NCBI GenBank assembly: GCA_005885165.1
Contig: VAXR01000025.1
Location: 1-38,293, forward strand
DNA from: Actinomycetota bacterium
GTDB taxonomy: Bacteria; Actinomycetota; Thermoleophilia; Solirubrobacterales; Thermoleophilaceae
DNA: 38,293 bases
Reading direction: 5' to 3'
Below are positions 1-7,329 of the stretch, piece after piece. The notes beneath the pieces were generated by a model, which was not told where the DNA came from, did not search any database, and saw nothing but the letters and a program-made list of their open reading frames with translations. The position numbers and the translations under genes are program-made. Numbering within the stretch: the first letter of the stretch is position 1; each line of letters opens with the position of its first letter.

Positions 1-9
1 GAGCGCGTC

Positions 10-1557
10 GTGGACGGCGCGGGCATCGAGGGCGAGGTGCGGATCCGCGCCGACGCGTGCGTGATCGGCACCGGCGCCGGCGGCGCGCCCGTGGCGAAGG
101 AGCTCGCCGAGGGCGGGATGAACGTGGTGATGCTCGAGGAGGGCAAGCGCTTCACCACCGACGACTTCAACGCCCGCCCGCGCGACATGATGAGCCGGCT
201 CTACCGCGACGCCGGCCAGGTGGCGACGGTCGGCAACGTCCCGATCCCGCTGCCGCTCGGCGAGTCGGTCGGGGGGTCGACGCTCATCAACTCGGGCACC
301 TGCTTCCGCACGCCCGAGAGCGTCCTCGCCATGTGGGGCGAGCGATTCGGGCTGGACGCCATGGGCGCCGGGGAGCTCGATCCGTTCTTCCGGCGGGTCG
401 AGCGGATCCAGAATGTGATCCAGGTCCCGCCTGAGCTTGCAGGCCAGAACGCGCTCGTCGTGAAGCGGGGCGCGGACGCGCTCGGCTGGTCGGGCGACTT
501 CATCTACCGCAACGTGCGCGGGTGCATCGGCTCCGGGATCTGCACGTTCGGCTGCCCGACATCGGCGAAGCAGCACGTGGGCCTGACGTACGTTCCGCTC
601 GCCTGGGACGCGGGCGCCACGACCTACACCGCCTGCCGCGCCCGCCGGATCCACACGCAGGGAGGGCGCGTGAAGGCGGTGGAGGCGTCGACCGCCGGCG
701 GCGGGCGCGTGCGCGTCGAGTGCGACATCGCGGTCGTCGCCTGCGGGGCGATCGGCACGCCGATCTTCCTGCGCCGGCAGGAGCTCGGCCTCGACTCCGG
801 CGAGCTGGGCCGCAACCTCACGATCCACCCCGCGACAGGAGTCCGCGCCCTGTTCGACGAGGAGATCGACATGGCGAAGGGCGTGCCGCAGTCGTACTAC
901 ATCGACGAGTTTGCGGACGAGCGGATCATGTTCGAGGGGGCGGCGGGCCCGCCGGACTATGCGGCGATGTCGTTTCCGTTCTCGGGCGAGTCCCACCGCG
1001 AGCTGATGCTCCAGTACCCCGGCATCTCGCAGTTCGGCCTGATGGTCTCCGACCTCTCGCGCGGATCGGTTCACGAGCACGCGGGGCTCACCCAGATCCG
1101 GTACTTCCTGAACAAGGACGACGTCGCCACCTTCAAGCGCGGCATCGAGCTCCTGTGCGAGCTCTACTGGGCGGCAGGGGCGAAGGTCGTGTACCCGCCG
1201 ATCGAGGGCATCGGAGAGCTGCACGACGGGGACCTCCAGGCCGTACGCGAGTGGGAACCCCGTCCCAAGGCGCTCACGGTGCTGGCCTTCCACCCGCTCG
1301 GCACCGCTCGCGCGGACGCGCGTCCCGGCCACGGCGTGGTGGACGGCGACCTGAAGGTCCACGGCGTCGACGGCCTGTACGTGAGCGACGGGAGCGTCGT
1401 GCCGAGCTCCCTCGGGGTGAACCCGCAGATCACGATCATGACGCTGGCGACGCGGCTCGGCTTCCACCTGCTCGGGACGGCGCCGCCCGAGGACGAGCCC
1501 GAGCCCGAGGCGATCGCGCGGCCGCGCATCACGCAAGCGCACGCGCTCGCCGCTTGA
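10..1557 (+). CDS. GMC-family FAD-dependent oxidoreductase, long-chain alcohol oxidase-like (5' end may lie outside window)
   Basis: The protein is a glucose-methanol-choline (GMC) flavoenzyme that should oxidise an alcohol or sterol-like hydroxyl to a carbonyl with FAD. The FAD-binding GTGAGG loop is near residue 20. The C-terminal GMC signature includes FHPLGTA (His428) and SLGVNPQ (Asn471), the likely catalytic His/Asn pair. A Cys cluster CIGSGICTFGC (Cys172, 178, 182) followed by PTSAK resembles the FAO/long-chain alcohol oxidase branch rather than choline dehydrogenases. The first candidate start is GTG at 10, but the frame is open to the window edge, so the true start may be upstream and the listed start is provisional. 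Substrate is not determinable here. The next gene is convergent. Family call is firm, subfamily moderate. Confidence 0.88.
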   Translation: MDGAGIEGEVRIRADACVIGTGAGGAPVAKELAEGGMNVVMLEEGKRFTTDDFNARPRDMMSRLYRDAGQVATVGNVPIPLPLGESVGGSTLINSGTCFRTPESVLAMWGERFGLDAMGAGELDPFFRRVERIQNVIQVPPELAGQNALVVKRGADALGWSGDFIYRNVRGCIGSGICTFGCPTSAKQHVGLTYVPLAWDAGATTYTACRARRIHTQGGRVKAVEASTAGGGRVRVECDIAVVACGAIGTPIFLRRQELGLDSGELGRNLTIHPATGVRALFDEEIDMAKGVPQSYYIDEFADERIMFEGAAGPPDYAAMSFPFSGESHRELMLQYPGISQFGLMVSDLSRGSVHEHAGLTQIRYFLNKDDVATFKRGIELLCELYWAAGAKVVYPPIEGIGELHDGDLQAVREWEPRPKALTVLAFHPLGTARADARPGHGVVDGDLKVHGVDGLYVSDGSVVPSSLGVNPQITIMTLATRLGFHLLGTAPPEDEPEPEAIARPRITQAHALAA

Positions 1558-1578
1558 GGCACGCGCTCACAGCCTGAG
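1539..1578 (+). repeat. 20-bp imperfect tandem duplication across the GMC stop codon
   Basis: Two adjacent 20-nt units (1539-1558 and 1559-1578) match at 17 positions; both begin gcacgcgctc and end tgag. The first unit carries the stop codon of the oxidoreductase, the second is non-coding. It looks like a local duplication of the gene's 3' end. Confidence 0.7.
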
Positions 1579-1594
1579 GGGACGCTGCTCAGGC
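1572..1594. terminator. Candidate bidirectional hairpin between convergent genes
   Basis: A perfect 7-bp inverted repeat, gcctgag/ctcaggc, with a 9-nt loop lies between the stop of the GMC gene and the stop of the minus-strand gene at 1614. There is no T tract, so intrinsic termination is only inferred from position. Confidence 0.4.
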
Positions 1595-1613
1595 CGGGGC
1601 GCGTGGCGGCCGG

Positions 1614-2348
1614 TTAGTTCTCGGTGCAGGAGGCGACACCGTCGCCCCAATGGCGGGTGCCGTCCGTGTACGTGATTGCGACCTCGTAGTGCCAGCCGCC
1701 GGAGCAGATCTTCGGGTTGGTGATGAGCGACACGCGCTTCACGTGCCCGTTCCGCTCGACCTTGTGCGTCGAGCCGATGTCCGCGCGGATCCGCTCGAGG
1801 CGGCCGCCGGTCGCCTTGTCGAGCCGGTCGATGCGGAGCGAGTACGAGTAGACCCAGTCGTGGATGTGCGCGAGGCGCCCGGTGGTCGCCCTCCGGTGGC
1901 CGCCGGCGCGCACGTTGGCGGCGACGGGTCCATGAGTCGCGCGCTTCGCGGTGCCGAGGTAGAGCTTCAGCTTGCCGCTTGCCTGCCGGGCGCCGTTCTG
2001 GACCGCGGCGACGAGCGAGGCCGATCCGATCTGGCTGTCAGACGGGCAGCTGAAGGCCTGGGCCTGGCCTGAGTCCCAGCGAGCGGGAATCGCGCCGCGG
2101 TCGATGTTGAACCCGCGCGCGAAACGGAACTCGATCGAGCGGGGGATCCGGCCGTTCCGGTTTGTGTCCTCGTTGGGATTGGCCCAGAAGATCACGTGCG
2201 ACTGCCGCCCGGCATCGGGGGGCTTCACGGCGGCATAGATCGCGCGCGAGATGTCCTTCTGCGACGGGGCCGCGAGGGCCATCGTGGCGGGCAGCACGAC
2301 GAGCGCGAGGAGAAGGAGAAGCTGAATCCGCCGCCGTGACTTGCCCAC
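1614..2348 (-). CDS. Secreted protein of unknown function
   Basis: A 244-residue protein with a clear Sec signal peptide: basic MGKSRRR, a Leu-rich hydrophobic stretch to about residue 25, then LAAP. The mature part has no catalytic motif I recognise. It contains CPSDSQIGSASL (near residue 100), a pattern I associate with large families of secreted hypothetical proteins in Thermoleophilia; this is recollection, not a search. A second Cys pair lies near the C terminus (KICSGG, ASCTEN), so a disulfide is plausible. The GTG start at 2348 is preceded by ggagg, although at very short spacing. Two near-identical 26-bp direct repeats lie directly upstream and may control it. Real gene is likely; function unknown. 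Confidence 0.75.
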   Translation of the reverse strand: MGKSRRRIQLLLLLALVVLPATMALAAPSQKDISRAIYAAVKPPDAGRQSHVIFWANPNEDTNRNGRIPRSIEFRFARGFNIDRGAIPARWDSGQAQAFSCPSDSQIGSASLVAAVQNGARQASGKLKLYLGTAKRATHGPVAANVRAGGHRRATTGRLAHIHDWVYSYSLRIDRLDKATGGRLERIRADIGSTHKVERNGHVKRVSLITNPKICSGGWHYEVAITYTDGTRHWGDGVASCTEN

Positions 2349-2364
2349 GCCTCCGTCATGCCCG

Positions 2365-2423
2365 CTGAAACGGGTTCAATAAGTGACCTGGCTCACACTG
2401 AAGCCGGTTCAATAAGTGAGCTG
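2365..2423. repeat. Two 26-bp direct repeats upstream of the secreted-protein gene
   Basis: Units at 2365-2390 and 2398-2423 (period 33 bp) match at 23 of 26 positions and share the AT-rich core ggttcaataagtga, unusual in this GC-rich window. They lie 17-75 bp upstream of the minus-strand start at 2348. Each core contains TTCA-N5-TGA, a weak dyad. Repeated spacing near three helical turns fits a regulator binding side by side, but no regulator can be named. Confidence 0.6.
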
Positions 2424-2492
2424 CCGGACTTCCCTGCTTCTTGGTCGTCCTGCGACCAAAATCCAGCACGGCCCGAGAGGTTCCGCAGGCTC

Positions 2493-2723
2493 CTACTGGT
2501 GCGTGTATCCGCGCGCCGCGTACGACCAGCGCCGCCGCTGGTTCGACCAGCGTCGCGCGATCGAGCCCCCCGAGAGCCGGTTGGCGGCGTCGAGGTGCTC
2601 GATCGCGTACGAGTAGTCGCCCCAGGCCGCGTCGAGCTCAGCAAGCGTCAGCGCGACGTCGATCACCGCGCGCCGCTCGAAGTTCTTGCGGCGCTCCACC
2701 GTGGTTGCTCGCGTGGGGGACAT
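2493..2723 (-). CDS. Small protein of unknown function (76 aa)
   Basis: Reading from ATG at 2723, almost all codons end in G or C, as in the neighbouring real genes, which supports coding. The product is a short, charged, mostly helical protein: ERRKNFERRAVIDVALTLAE, then WGDYSYAIEHLDAANRL and an Arg/Trp-rich end. I recognise no domain. The frame stays open upstream to 2918 (141 aa in the ORF track) and an ATG at 2849 is also possible; neither has a good Shine-Dalgarno. I chose 2723 because the helical sequence begins there. It is divergent from glpD. Confidence 0.5.
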   Translation of the reverse strand: MSPTRATTVERRKNFERRAVIDVALTLAELDAAWGDYSYAIEHLDAANRLSGGSIARRWSNQRRRWSYAARGYTHQ

Positions 2724-2899
2724 GGAGGGGAACTTCGGCTCGGCGGGGCCTCCGGAGTGTCCTGCGCGCCCGCCGGCCTTCAAGCTGCTTGCAGCATCGA
2801 TGTGACCTTCGGCTCGGAAGGTGCACGCCGGATGCAGGTTTCCTCCCATCGCCGCGGCGGTCCGCGGGCGCGCGCCCACGCGGGGCGGGCCCCTAACGT
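2724..2899. other. Intergenic stretch upstream of glpD
   Basis: About 176 bp between the divergent small gene and glpD. I see only short inverted repeats (accttc/gaaggt at 2805-2822; gctgc-tt-gcagc at 2784-2795) and a TAACGT hexamer at 2894-2899 that could be a -10 element for glpD. No clear -35 is visible. Confidence 0.35.
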
Positions 2900-4636
2900 A
2901 TGGAAGTCGTGATCGCACGCGACGACGCCCTCGCCGCCTTCGAGGCCGAGCAGTTCGACGTCGTGGTCGTGGGCGGCGGGATCACCGGCGCCGGGGTGGC
3001 GCTCGACGCCGCCTCGCGCGGCTACAGCGTCGCCCTCGTGGAGCGCGAGGACTACGCGTCAGGCACCTCGAGCCGCTCGTCGAAGCTCGTGCACGGCGGC
3101 CTCCGCTACCTCCAGAACTTCGACCTCGGCCTTGTCCGGGAGGCTCTGCTCGAGCGCGCCCTGCTCGTGAACCTCGCCCCGCACCTGGTGCGGCCGCTCG
3201 AGCTCCTCATACCCGCCTTCGAGGGCAACCGCCCCGACCGCTTGACGGGCGTGGGGCTGAACATGTACGACGTGATGGCCACCGAGCGCGTGCGGCTGCC
3301 GAGCCTGCGGCGCCGCGGCGACGCGCCCGCGCTCGAGGAGTGGAGCCCCGACCGCCACCACGTGATCGAGGGCGAGGAGGTCAAGCGCCTCCTGCCCGCG
3401 CTCGCCTCGCGCGAGCCGACGTCCGCCTATCTCTTCTACGACTGCCAGACCGACGACGCCCGCCTCGTGCTGACCGTCCTCGGCGAGGCCGAGCGGTTCG
3501 GCACGGTGATGGCGAACCGCTGCGAGGTGGTCGGCCTGGTGCAGGACGGCGCGCGCGCGGCTGGCGTGCGCTGCGTGGACCGCGTGTCCGGCGGCAGCTT
3601 CCAGGTTCGGGCGTCGAACGTCGTGAACGCGACCGGCGTATGGGCGGACCGGATCAGCTCCGAGGAGATCTACGCGGAGGAGGAGATGCCGCGGATCCGA
3701 CCCAGCCGGGGGACGCACGTGACGCTCCCGTACGAGGCGCTGCCGCTGGTTGCGGGCGCGATCGTGCCCGTCGGGGACAAGCGGACGATCTTCACGCTCC
3801 CGTGGCTCGGCCGGACGCTGGTCGGGACCACCGACTACGACTACGAGGGGGAGCTCGAGCACGTCCCGCCGTCGTCCGACGACATCGACTACCTGCTCGA
3901 CGCCTGCAACCGCTTCTTCGACCTGTCGCTCGATCGCTCCGACCTGGCCGGTGCCTACGCGGGCGTGCGTCCGCTCATCTCCACCGGGGACACGAAGAAG
4001 TCGGTGGACATCTCGCGCCGGGCCGAGCTGTTCGAGACGAGCTCCGGGCTCGTGACGATCACCGGCGGCAAGCTCACCACCTGGCGGCGGATGGCCAAGC
4101 TCGCCGTGGACCGGATCGTGGAGCGGGAGGGGCGCGAGGCCCCGTGCCGCACGCACGAGATCCCGCTCGGCCAGCCCGCCGAGCCCGAGGACCTGGCTGG
4201 CGCCGCCGGGGTCGACGACGAGTCGCTCGACCTGCTCGCCCACCGCTACGGGTTCGCGGCGCGCGACGTCCTGGCCTCGGTCGAGGCCGATCCGGAGCTC
4301 GCCCCGCGGATCGTGCCGGATCTGCCCGACCTCCTCGCGGAGGCCGCCTTCGCCGTCACGCACGAGCAGGCCACGACGCTCGCCGATGTGCTGCTTCGCC
4401 GCACGCGGCTCGGCATCCTCGACGCTCCTCGGCTGGTCGCCGACGGCAGCGCGGAGGCGCGCGCCGCGGCCGAGGCGATGGGGCGGGTGCTCGGGTGGGA
4501 CGGCGCGCGCGTGGCGCGCGAGCTCGACGACTGGAGGGAAGTGGCCCGTGCCGAGGGCCTGCTGGGTGAAGCACCCGGCTCGGCGTCCCCCGCGGACGAG
4601 CGGGAGCCGAGAAGCGCCACCGCAGCGGGCGCGTGA
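2900..4636 (+). CDS. glpD: FAD-dependent glycerol-3-phosphate dehydrogenase
   Basis: The enzyme oxidises sn-glycerol-3-phosphate to dihydroxyacetone phosphate at the membrane and passes electrons to quinone. Visible features: the dinucleotide-binding VVVGGGITGAGVALDAASRG near residue 22; the family signature SGTSSRSSKLVHGGLRYL just after; TTDYDYEGELEHV and GVRPLISTGDTKKS mid-protein; ITGGKLTTWRRMA; and a C-terminal domain to residue 578. Length fits the family (about 500-580). ATG at 2900 has no Shine-Dalgarno. A TAACGT hexamer ends at 2899, so if that is the -10 box the message would begin near the in-frame GTG at 2909, giving a protein three residues shorter. The stop overlaps the folP start by 4 nt (GTGA), so the two are co-transcribed. 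Confidence 0.93.
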   Translation: MEVVIARDDALAAFEAEQFDVVVVGGGITGAGVALDAASRGYSVALVEREDYASGTSSRSSKLVHGGLRYLQNFDLGLVREALLERALLVNLAPHLVRPLELLIPAFEGNRPDRLTGVGLNMYDVMATERVRLPSLRRRGDAPALEEWSPDRHHVIEGEEVKRLLPALASREPTSAYLFYDCQTDDARLVLTVLGEAERFGTVMANRCEVVGLVQDGARAAGVRCVDRVSGGSFQVRASNVVNATGVWADRISSEEIYAEEEMPRIRPSRGTHVTLPYEALPLVAGAIVPVGDKRTIFTLPWLGRTLVGTTDYDYEGELEHVPPSSDDIDYLLDACNRFFDLSLDRSDLAGAYAGVRPLISTGDTKKSVDISRRAELFETSSGLVTITGGKLTTWRRMAKLAVDRIVEREGREAPCRTHEIPLGQPAEPEDLAGAAGVDDESLDLLAHRYGFAARDVLASVEADPELAPRIVPDLPDLLAEAAFAVTHEQATTLADVLLRRTRLGILDAPRLVADGSAEARAAAEAMGRVLGWDGARVARELDDWREVARAEGLLGEAPGSASPADEREPRSATAAGA

Positions 4637-5532
4637 GCCGGTCCGAGCTCACCCCGCCGCTGTTCCTGCGCGGCCGCGAGCTGCGGCCGACGCCCGCGCG
4701 CCCGCTCGTGATGGGCATAGTGAACGCGAGCCCCGAGTCGTTCTTCGACGGCCACGAGGTCGGCTCGGCCGAGGATCAGATCGCGCGCGCCCTCGCGATG
4801 CACGACGACGGCGCGGACCTGATCGACGTCGGGGGAGAGTCAGGCGTCACAGACCTGCCGGCGGTGACCGCGCAGGAGGAGCTCGAGCGCGTCCTGCCTA
4901 TCGTAGAGCGGCTCGCCGCGGAGGACGCGATCGTCTCCATCGACACGTGGAAGCCGGAGGTCGCACGTGGCGCGCTCGAGGCCGGCGCGGCGATGGTGAA
5001 CGACGTGAGCGGCCTCGCCGATCCCGGGGTGGCGGAGGCCTGCGCCGAGACGGGCGCCGGGCTGATCCTCACGCACACGCGAGCGGCGCCGAAGCAGAAG
5101 TCCTTCCCGAGCTACCCGGACGTGGTCGAGGACGTGGTCGAGCGGCTCCGCGAGCGGATGGAGGCCGCGCGCGCACTCGGCATGCACGCCGAGCAGCTGG
5201 TGCTCGACCCCGGCCCCGACTTGGCGAAGACGCCGGCGGACACGATCACGGTGCTTCGTGCGCTGCCGCGGCTGGCCGGCCTGGGCCGGCCCGTGCTCCT
5301 CGCCGCCTCGCGTAAGGACTTCGTAGGCGCGTTGACGGGCCGCAGCCCGCGCGACCGGCTGGCGGGAACGCTGGCCGCCATCGGCGTGGGGCTCGATCTC
5401 GGCGCATCGATCCTCCGCGTCCACGACGTGCCGGCCACGCTCGACTACCTCGCTGTCCGCGCGGCGCTGCGCGGCGAGCGCGACGTCGACCCCGACCTTC
5501 GCCTGGATCCGGGCTTGCGCCGGGTGGTGTGA
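4633..5532 (+). CDS. folP: Dihydropteroate synthase
   Basis: It condenses p-aminobenzoate with 6-hydroxymethyl-dihydropterin diphosphate to form dihydropteroate in folate synthesis (cytosol). Both signatures are present: MGIVNASPESFFDGHE near residue 27 and DLIDVGGES near residue 62. Further TIM-barrel landmarks are SIDTWKPEVARGALEAGA, MVNDVSGL, LDPGPDLAKT and AASRKDFVGALTG. At 299 residues it is a normal length. The GTG start overlaps the glpD stop, so translation is probably coupled. The pairing with glpD has no obvious metabolic logic. No other folate gene is adjacent. Confidence 0.93.
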   Translation: MSRSELTPPLFLRGRELRPTPARPLVMGIVNASPESFFDGHEVGSAEDQIARALAMHDDGADLIDVGGESGVTDLPAVTAQEELERVLPIVERLAAEDAIVSIDTWKPEVARGALEAGAAMVNDVSGLADPGVAEACAETGAGLILTHTRAAPKQKSFPSYPDVVEDVVERLRERMEAARALGMHAEQLVLDPGPDLAKTPADTITVLRALPRLAGLGRPVLLAASRKDFVGALTGRSPRDRLAGTLAAIGVGLDLGASILRVHDVPATLDYLAVRAALRGERDVDPDLRLDPGLRRVV

Positions 5533-5571
5533 CATCCTGCCGCGCGACATGACTCGCGTCCTCGATCCGTC

Positions 5572-6702
5572 ATGCCCATCCTGGACAGGCAGCAGCTAGA
5601 GGAGAGCCCGCTCGCCGATCTCCACGCGATCGCGTCGGAGCTCGGGATCGAGGGGTTTCGCCGCCTCCGGCGGGAGGAGCTGATCGAGACGCTCCTCGCG
5701 GCCGAGGGTGGCGAGGGGGCGTCGGGCGAGGGTGAAGCCAAGGCTGAGGCCGCGGTGGAGGAAGCCGACGAGGAGGCCGAGGCCGAGGAAGCCCAGGCCG
5801 AGGAGGAGGCCGAGCCCGCCAGGGGCGGGGAGGAGGAGCCCGCGCCCGAACCGGAGCCCGAGGAGGAAGAGGAGGACGTGCGCTCCGGCGTGCTCGACGT
5901 CCTGCCGAACGGCAGCGGGTTCATGCGGCCGGACCCGTTCGCGCACTCGCGCGACGACGTCTACGTGTCGCCGGCCCAGGTCCGCCGCTGCGAGCTGCGC
6001 CCCGGAGACGTGCTCGCCGGGCCGGTCCGATCCCCGCGCCGGTCCGAGCGCTACCCGTCGCTCGTACACGTCGAGACGATCAACGGCGAGCCGGCCGATC
6101 CGCCGCCCGAGCGCCCGCACTTCGACGATCTCACGCCCGTCTTCGCCAGCGAGCGGCTGACCGCGCCGGACGGCCTCGACGCGGTGCCGTTCGGAAGGGG
6201 CTCGCGGGTTGCCGTCGGGGGGCCGCCCGGCTCCGGCACGACCACTCTCCTGCGGCGGATCGCGCTCACGCTGGTCCGCTCCCATCCCGACCTCGAGCTG
6301 ACTGTGGTGCTCGCCGGCGTGCGCCCGGAGGAGGTCACGGAGTGGAAGGCCGAGTCCGAGCTGGCCGTGGCCGGGGGAGGATTCGACCGCTCGGTCGAGG
6401 AGCAGACGCAGGTAGCCGAGATCGCGTTCGAGCGCGCGAAGCGCGTGGCCGAGCGCGGCGGTCACGCGGCGATCGTCCTCGACTCGCTCGATGCCCTGCA
6501 TCCGGCCGCCGCGCGGCGGCTCTTCGGTGCGGCGCGCGCACTCGAGGAGGGCGGCTCGCTGACGGTGATCGCCTCGACGGGCCTCGCCGGGGAGCCGCAG
6601 CGGCTTGCCACGACGCGCATCGTGCTCGAGGGCACCGCGCAGGACGGCACGGCGACGCTCGCACCCGCGTCCGGCACGCTCCGCGCCGAGCGCCTGACCT
6701 AG
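5572..6702 (+). CDS. Degenerate Rho transcription-termination factor paralogue, probably ATPase-dead
   Basis: Domain order matches Rho. A Rho_N-like helical domain covers residues 8-45 (SPLADLHAIASELGIEGF). An acidic Glu/Ala/Pro linker follows (about 46-105). The RNA-binding cold-shock-like domain (106-180) shows GVLDVLPNGSGFMRP, DDVYVSPAQVRR and RPGDVLAGPVR. A RecA-like domain completes it. The ATPase core is damaged: the Walker A equivalent of PPKAGKTTLL reads PPGSGTTTLL, so the Lys is Thr223; the catalytic DERPEEV reads AGVRPEEV (Glu to Val250). The Q-loop segment between LDSL (Asp304) and RRLFGAAR is deleted, and the R-loop and C-terminal Arg-finger region are replaced or missing. Length is 376, against about 420-700 for working Rho. 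It may bind RNA or mix with true Rho. It starts 39 nt after folP without a clear Shine-Dalgarno. The Rho relationship is firm; function is inference. Confidence 0.88.
   Translation: MPILDRQQLEESPLADLHAIASELGIEGFRRLRREELIETLLAAEGGEGASGEGEAKAEAAVEEADEEAEAEEAQAEEEAEPARGGEEEPAPEPEPEEEEEDVRSGVLDVLPNGSGFMRPDPFAHSRDDVYVSPAQVRRCELRPGDVLAGPVRSPRRSERYPSLVHVETINGEPADPPPERPHFDDLTPVFASERLTAPDGLDAVPFGRGSRVAVGGPPGSGTTTLLRRIALTLVRSHPDLELTVVLAGVRPEEVTEWKAESELAVAGGGFDRSVEEQTQVAEIAFERAKRVAERGGHAAIVLDSLDALHPAAARRLFGAARALEEGGSLTVIASTGLAGEPQRLATTRIVLEGTAQDGTATLAPASGTLRAERLT
5736..5880 (+). repeat. Acidic low-complexity coding tract in the Rho-like gene
   Basis: A run of GAG/GAA and GCC codons encodes a Glu/Ala/Pro-rich linker (EEADEEAEAEEAQAEEEAE) between the Rho_N-like and RNA-binding domains. 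Such repetitive tracts change length easily. Actinobacterial Rho proteins often carry an insertion here, but those I recall are basic rather than acidic. Confidence 0.7.
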
Positions 6703-6706
6703 AGCT

Positions 6707-6734
6707 CCGGCGGCAGGCGCGGGGTCAGCGCCGG
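6707..6734. terminator. Weak inverted repeat between convergent genes
   Basis: ccggcg (6707-6712) and cgccgg (6729-6734) could form a 6-bp stem with a 16-nt loop, spanning the 22-bp gap between the Rho-like stop and the convergent gene. It has no T tract, and GC-rich DNA makes such stems common. Confidence 0.25.
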
Positions 6735-7183
6735 TAGGCGACCTGCGCCCAGGAGGGCTCGGGCGAGAGCTCGATCACCTCGTTGTCGCGATCGGGCTGG
6801 GCGTAGCCGAAGCCGTTCGAGCTCTCGTCGAAGACGATCTCGAGCTCGCCCTCCTTCACGCGCTGGTCGAGCCAGGCGCCGCGGAAGACGAGCCGGCGCA
6901 GCCAGTGGACGAGCGAACGGTCGGCCGTCGCGTTGAGCTCGGGCCAGCACGCGTTGATGTGCTCGCCGAGGGCGGACGCCGGTTCGGTCACCTCCCCATT
7001 CACCGTGAGGTTCACGAGGTCCTCGCGCTCGGCTCCCTCGAGCGGCCCGGGGACGAATCCGAGCTTCACCGCCGCCTGCTCGACGCGCTCGGTGAAATCG
7101 CGCTCGTTGAACGTGAAGCGGAGCTCGCCGTACTCGAGGACATAGTCCGCTCCGGACTCGTAATTTCGGCGAGTGGCGTCCAT
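6725..7183 (-). CDS. Protein of unknown function (152 aa)
   Basis: A soluble, acidic protein without signal peptide or membrane segment. I see no known motif. The N-terminal half has alternating aromatic and charged residues (YVLEYGELRFTFNERDFTERV). The middle has ALGEHINACWPEL and LRRLVFRGAWLDQRVKEGEL, and it ends in a Pro/Trp-containing tail. Codon third positions are nearly all G/C, supporting coding. ATG at 7183 is preceded by ggag at short distance. A hairpin (7199-7219) lies in its upstream region. It is the last of three minus-strand genes after the sigma factor and the winged-helix regulator. Confidence 0.7.
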   Translation of the reverse strand: MDATRRNYESGADYVLEYGELRFTFNERDFTERVEQAAVKLGFVPGPLEGAEREDLVNLTVNGEVTEPASALGEHINACWPELNATADRSLVHWLRRLVFRGAWLDQRVKEGELEIVFDESSNGFGYAQPDRDNEVIELSPEPSWAQVAYRR

Positions 7184-7198
7184 GTCTCCGTTCTGCCT

Positions 7199-7219
7199 CG
7201 GGCTGCCTCCCGCAGCCCG
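7199..7219 (-). promoter_or_regulatory. Hairpin just upstream of the 152-aa gene
   Basis: A perfect 8-bp inverted repeat cgggctgc/gcagcccg with a 5-nt loop, ending 16 bp upstream of the start codon at 7183. It could be a leader hairpin for that gene or the terminator of the regulator gene upstream; no T tract is present. Confidence 0.4.
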
Positions 7220-7300
7220 GGCGCGTCGGGATCGTAACCCCGATTCCTCCTCCGGCGCGCCCTATGCAACGGCAATTGCACCCGGGCGCGGGCGCCAAGA

Positions 7301-7329
7301 GGGCGCCGGTAGGCCCTAGGCGGGCGCCC
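7301..7329 (-). terminator. Inverted repeat over the stop codon of the winged-helix gene
   Basis: gggcgcc (7301-7307) and ggcgccc (7323-7329) form a 7-bp stem with a 15-nt loop that includes the stop codon at 7316-7318. There is no T tract; a terminator role is a guess from position. Confidence 0.3.

Noticed and set aside
3059-4363. 434-aa minus-strand ORF antisense to glpD
   Set aside because: Shadow of glpD with no recognisable domain.
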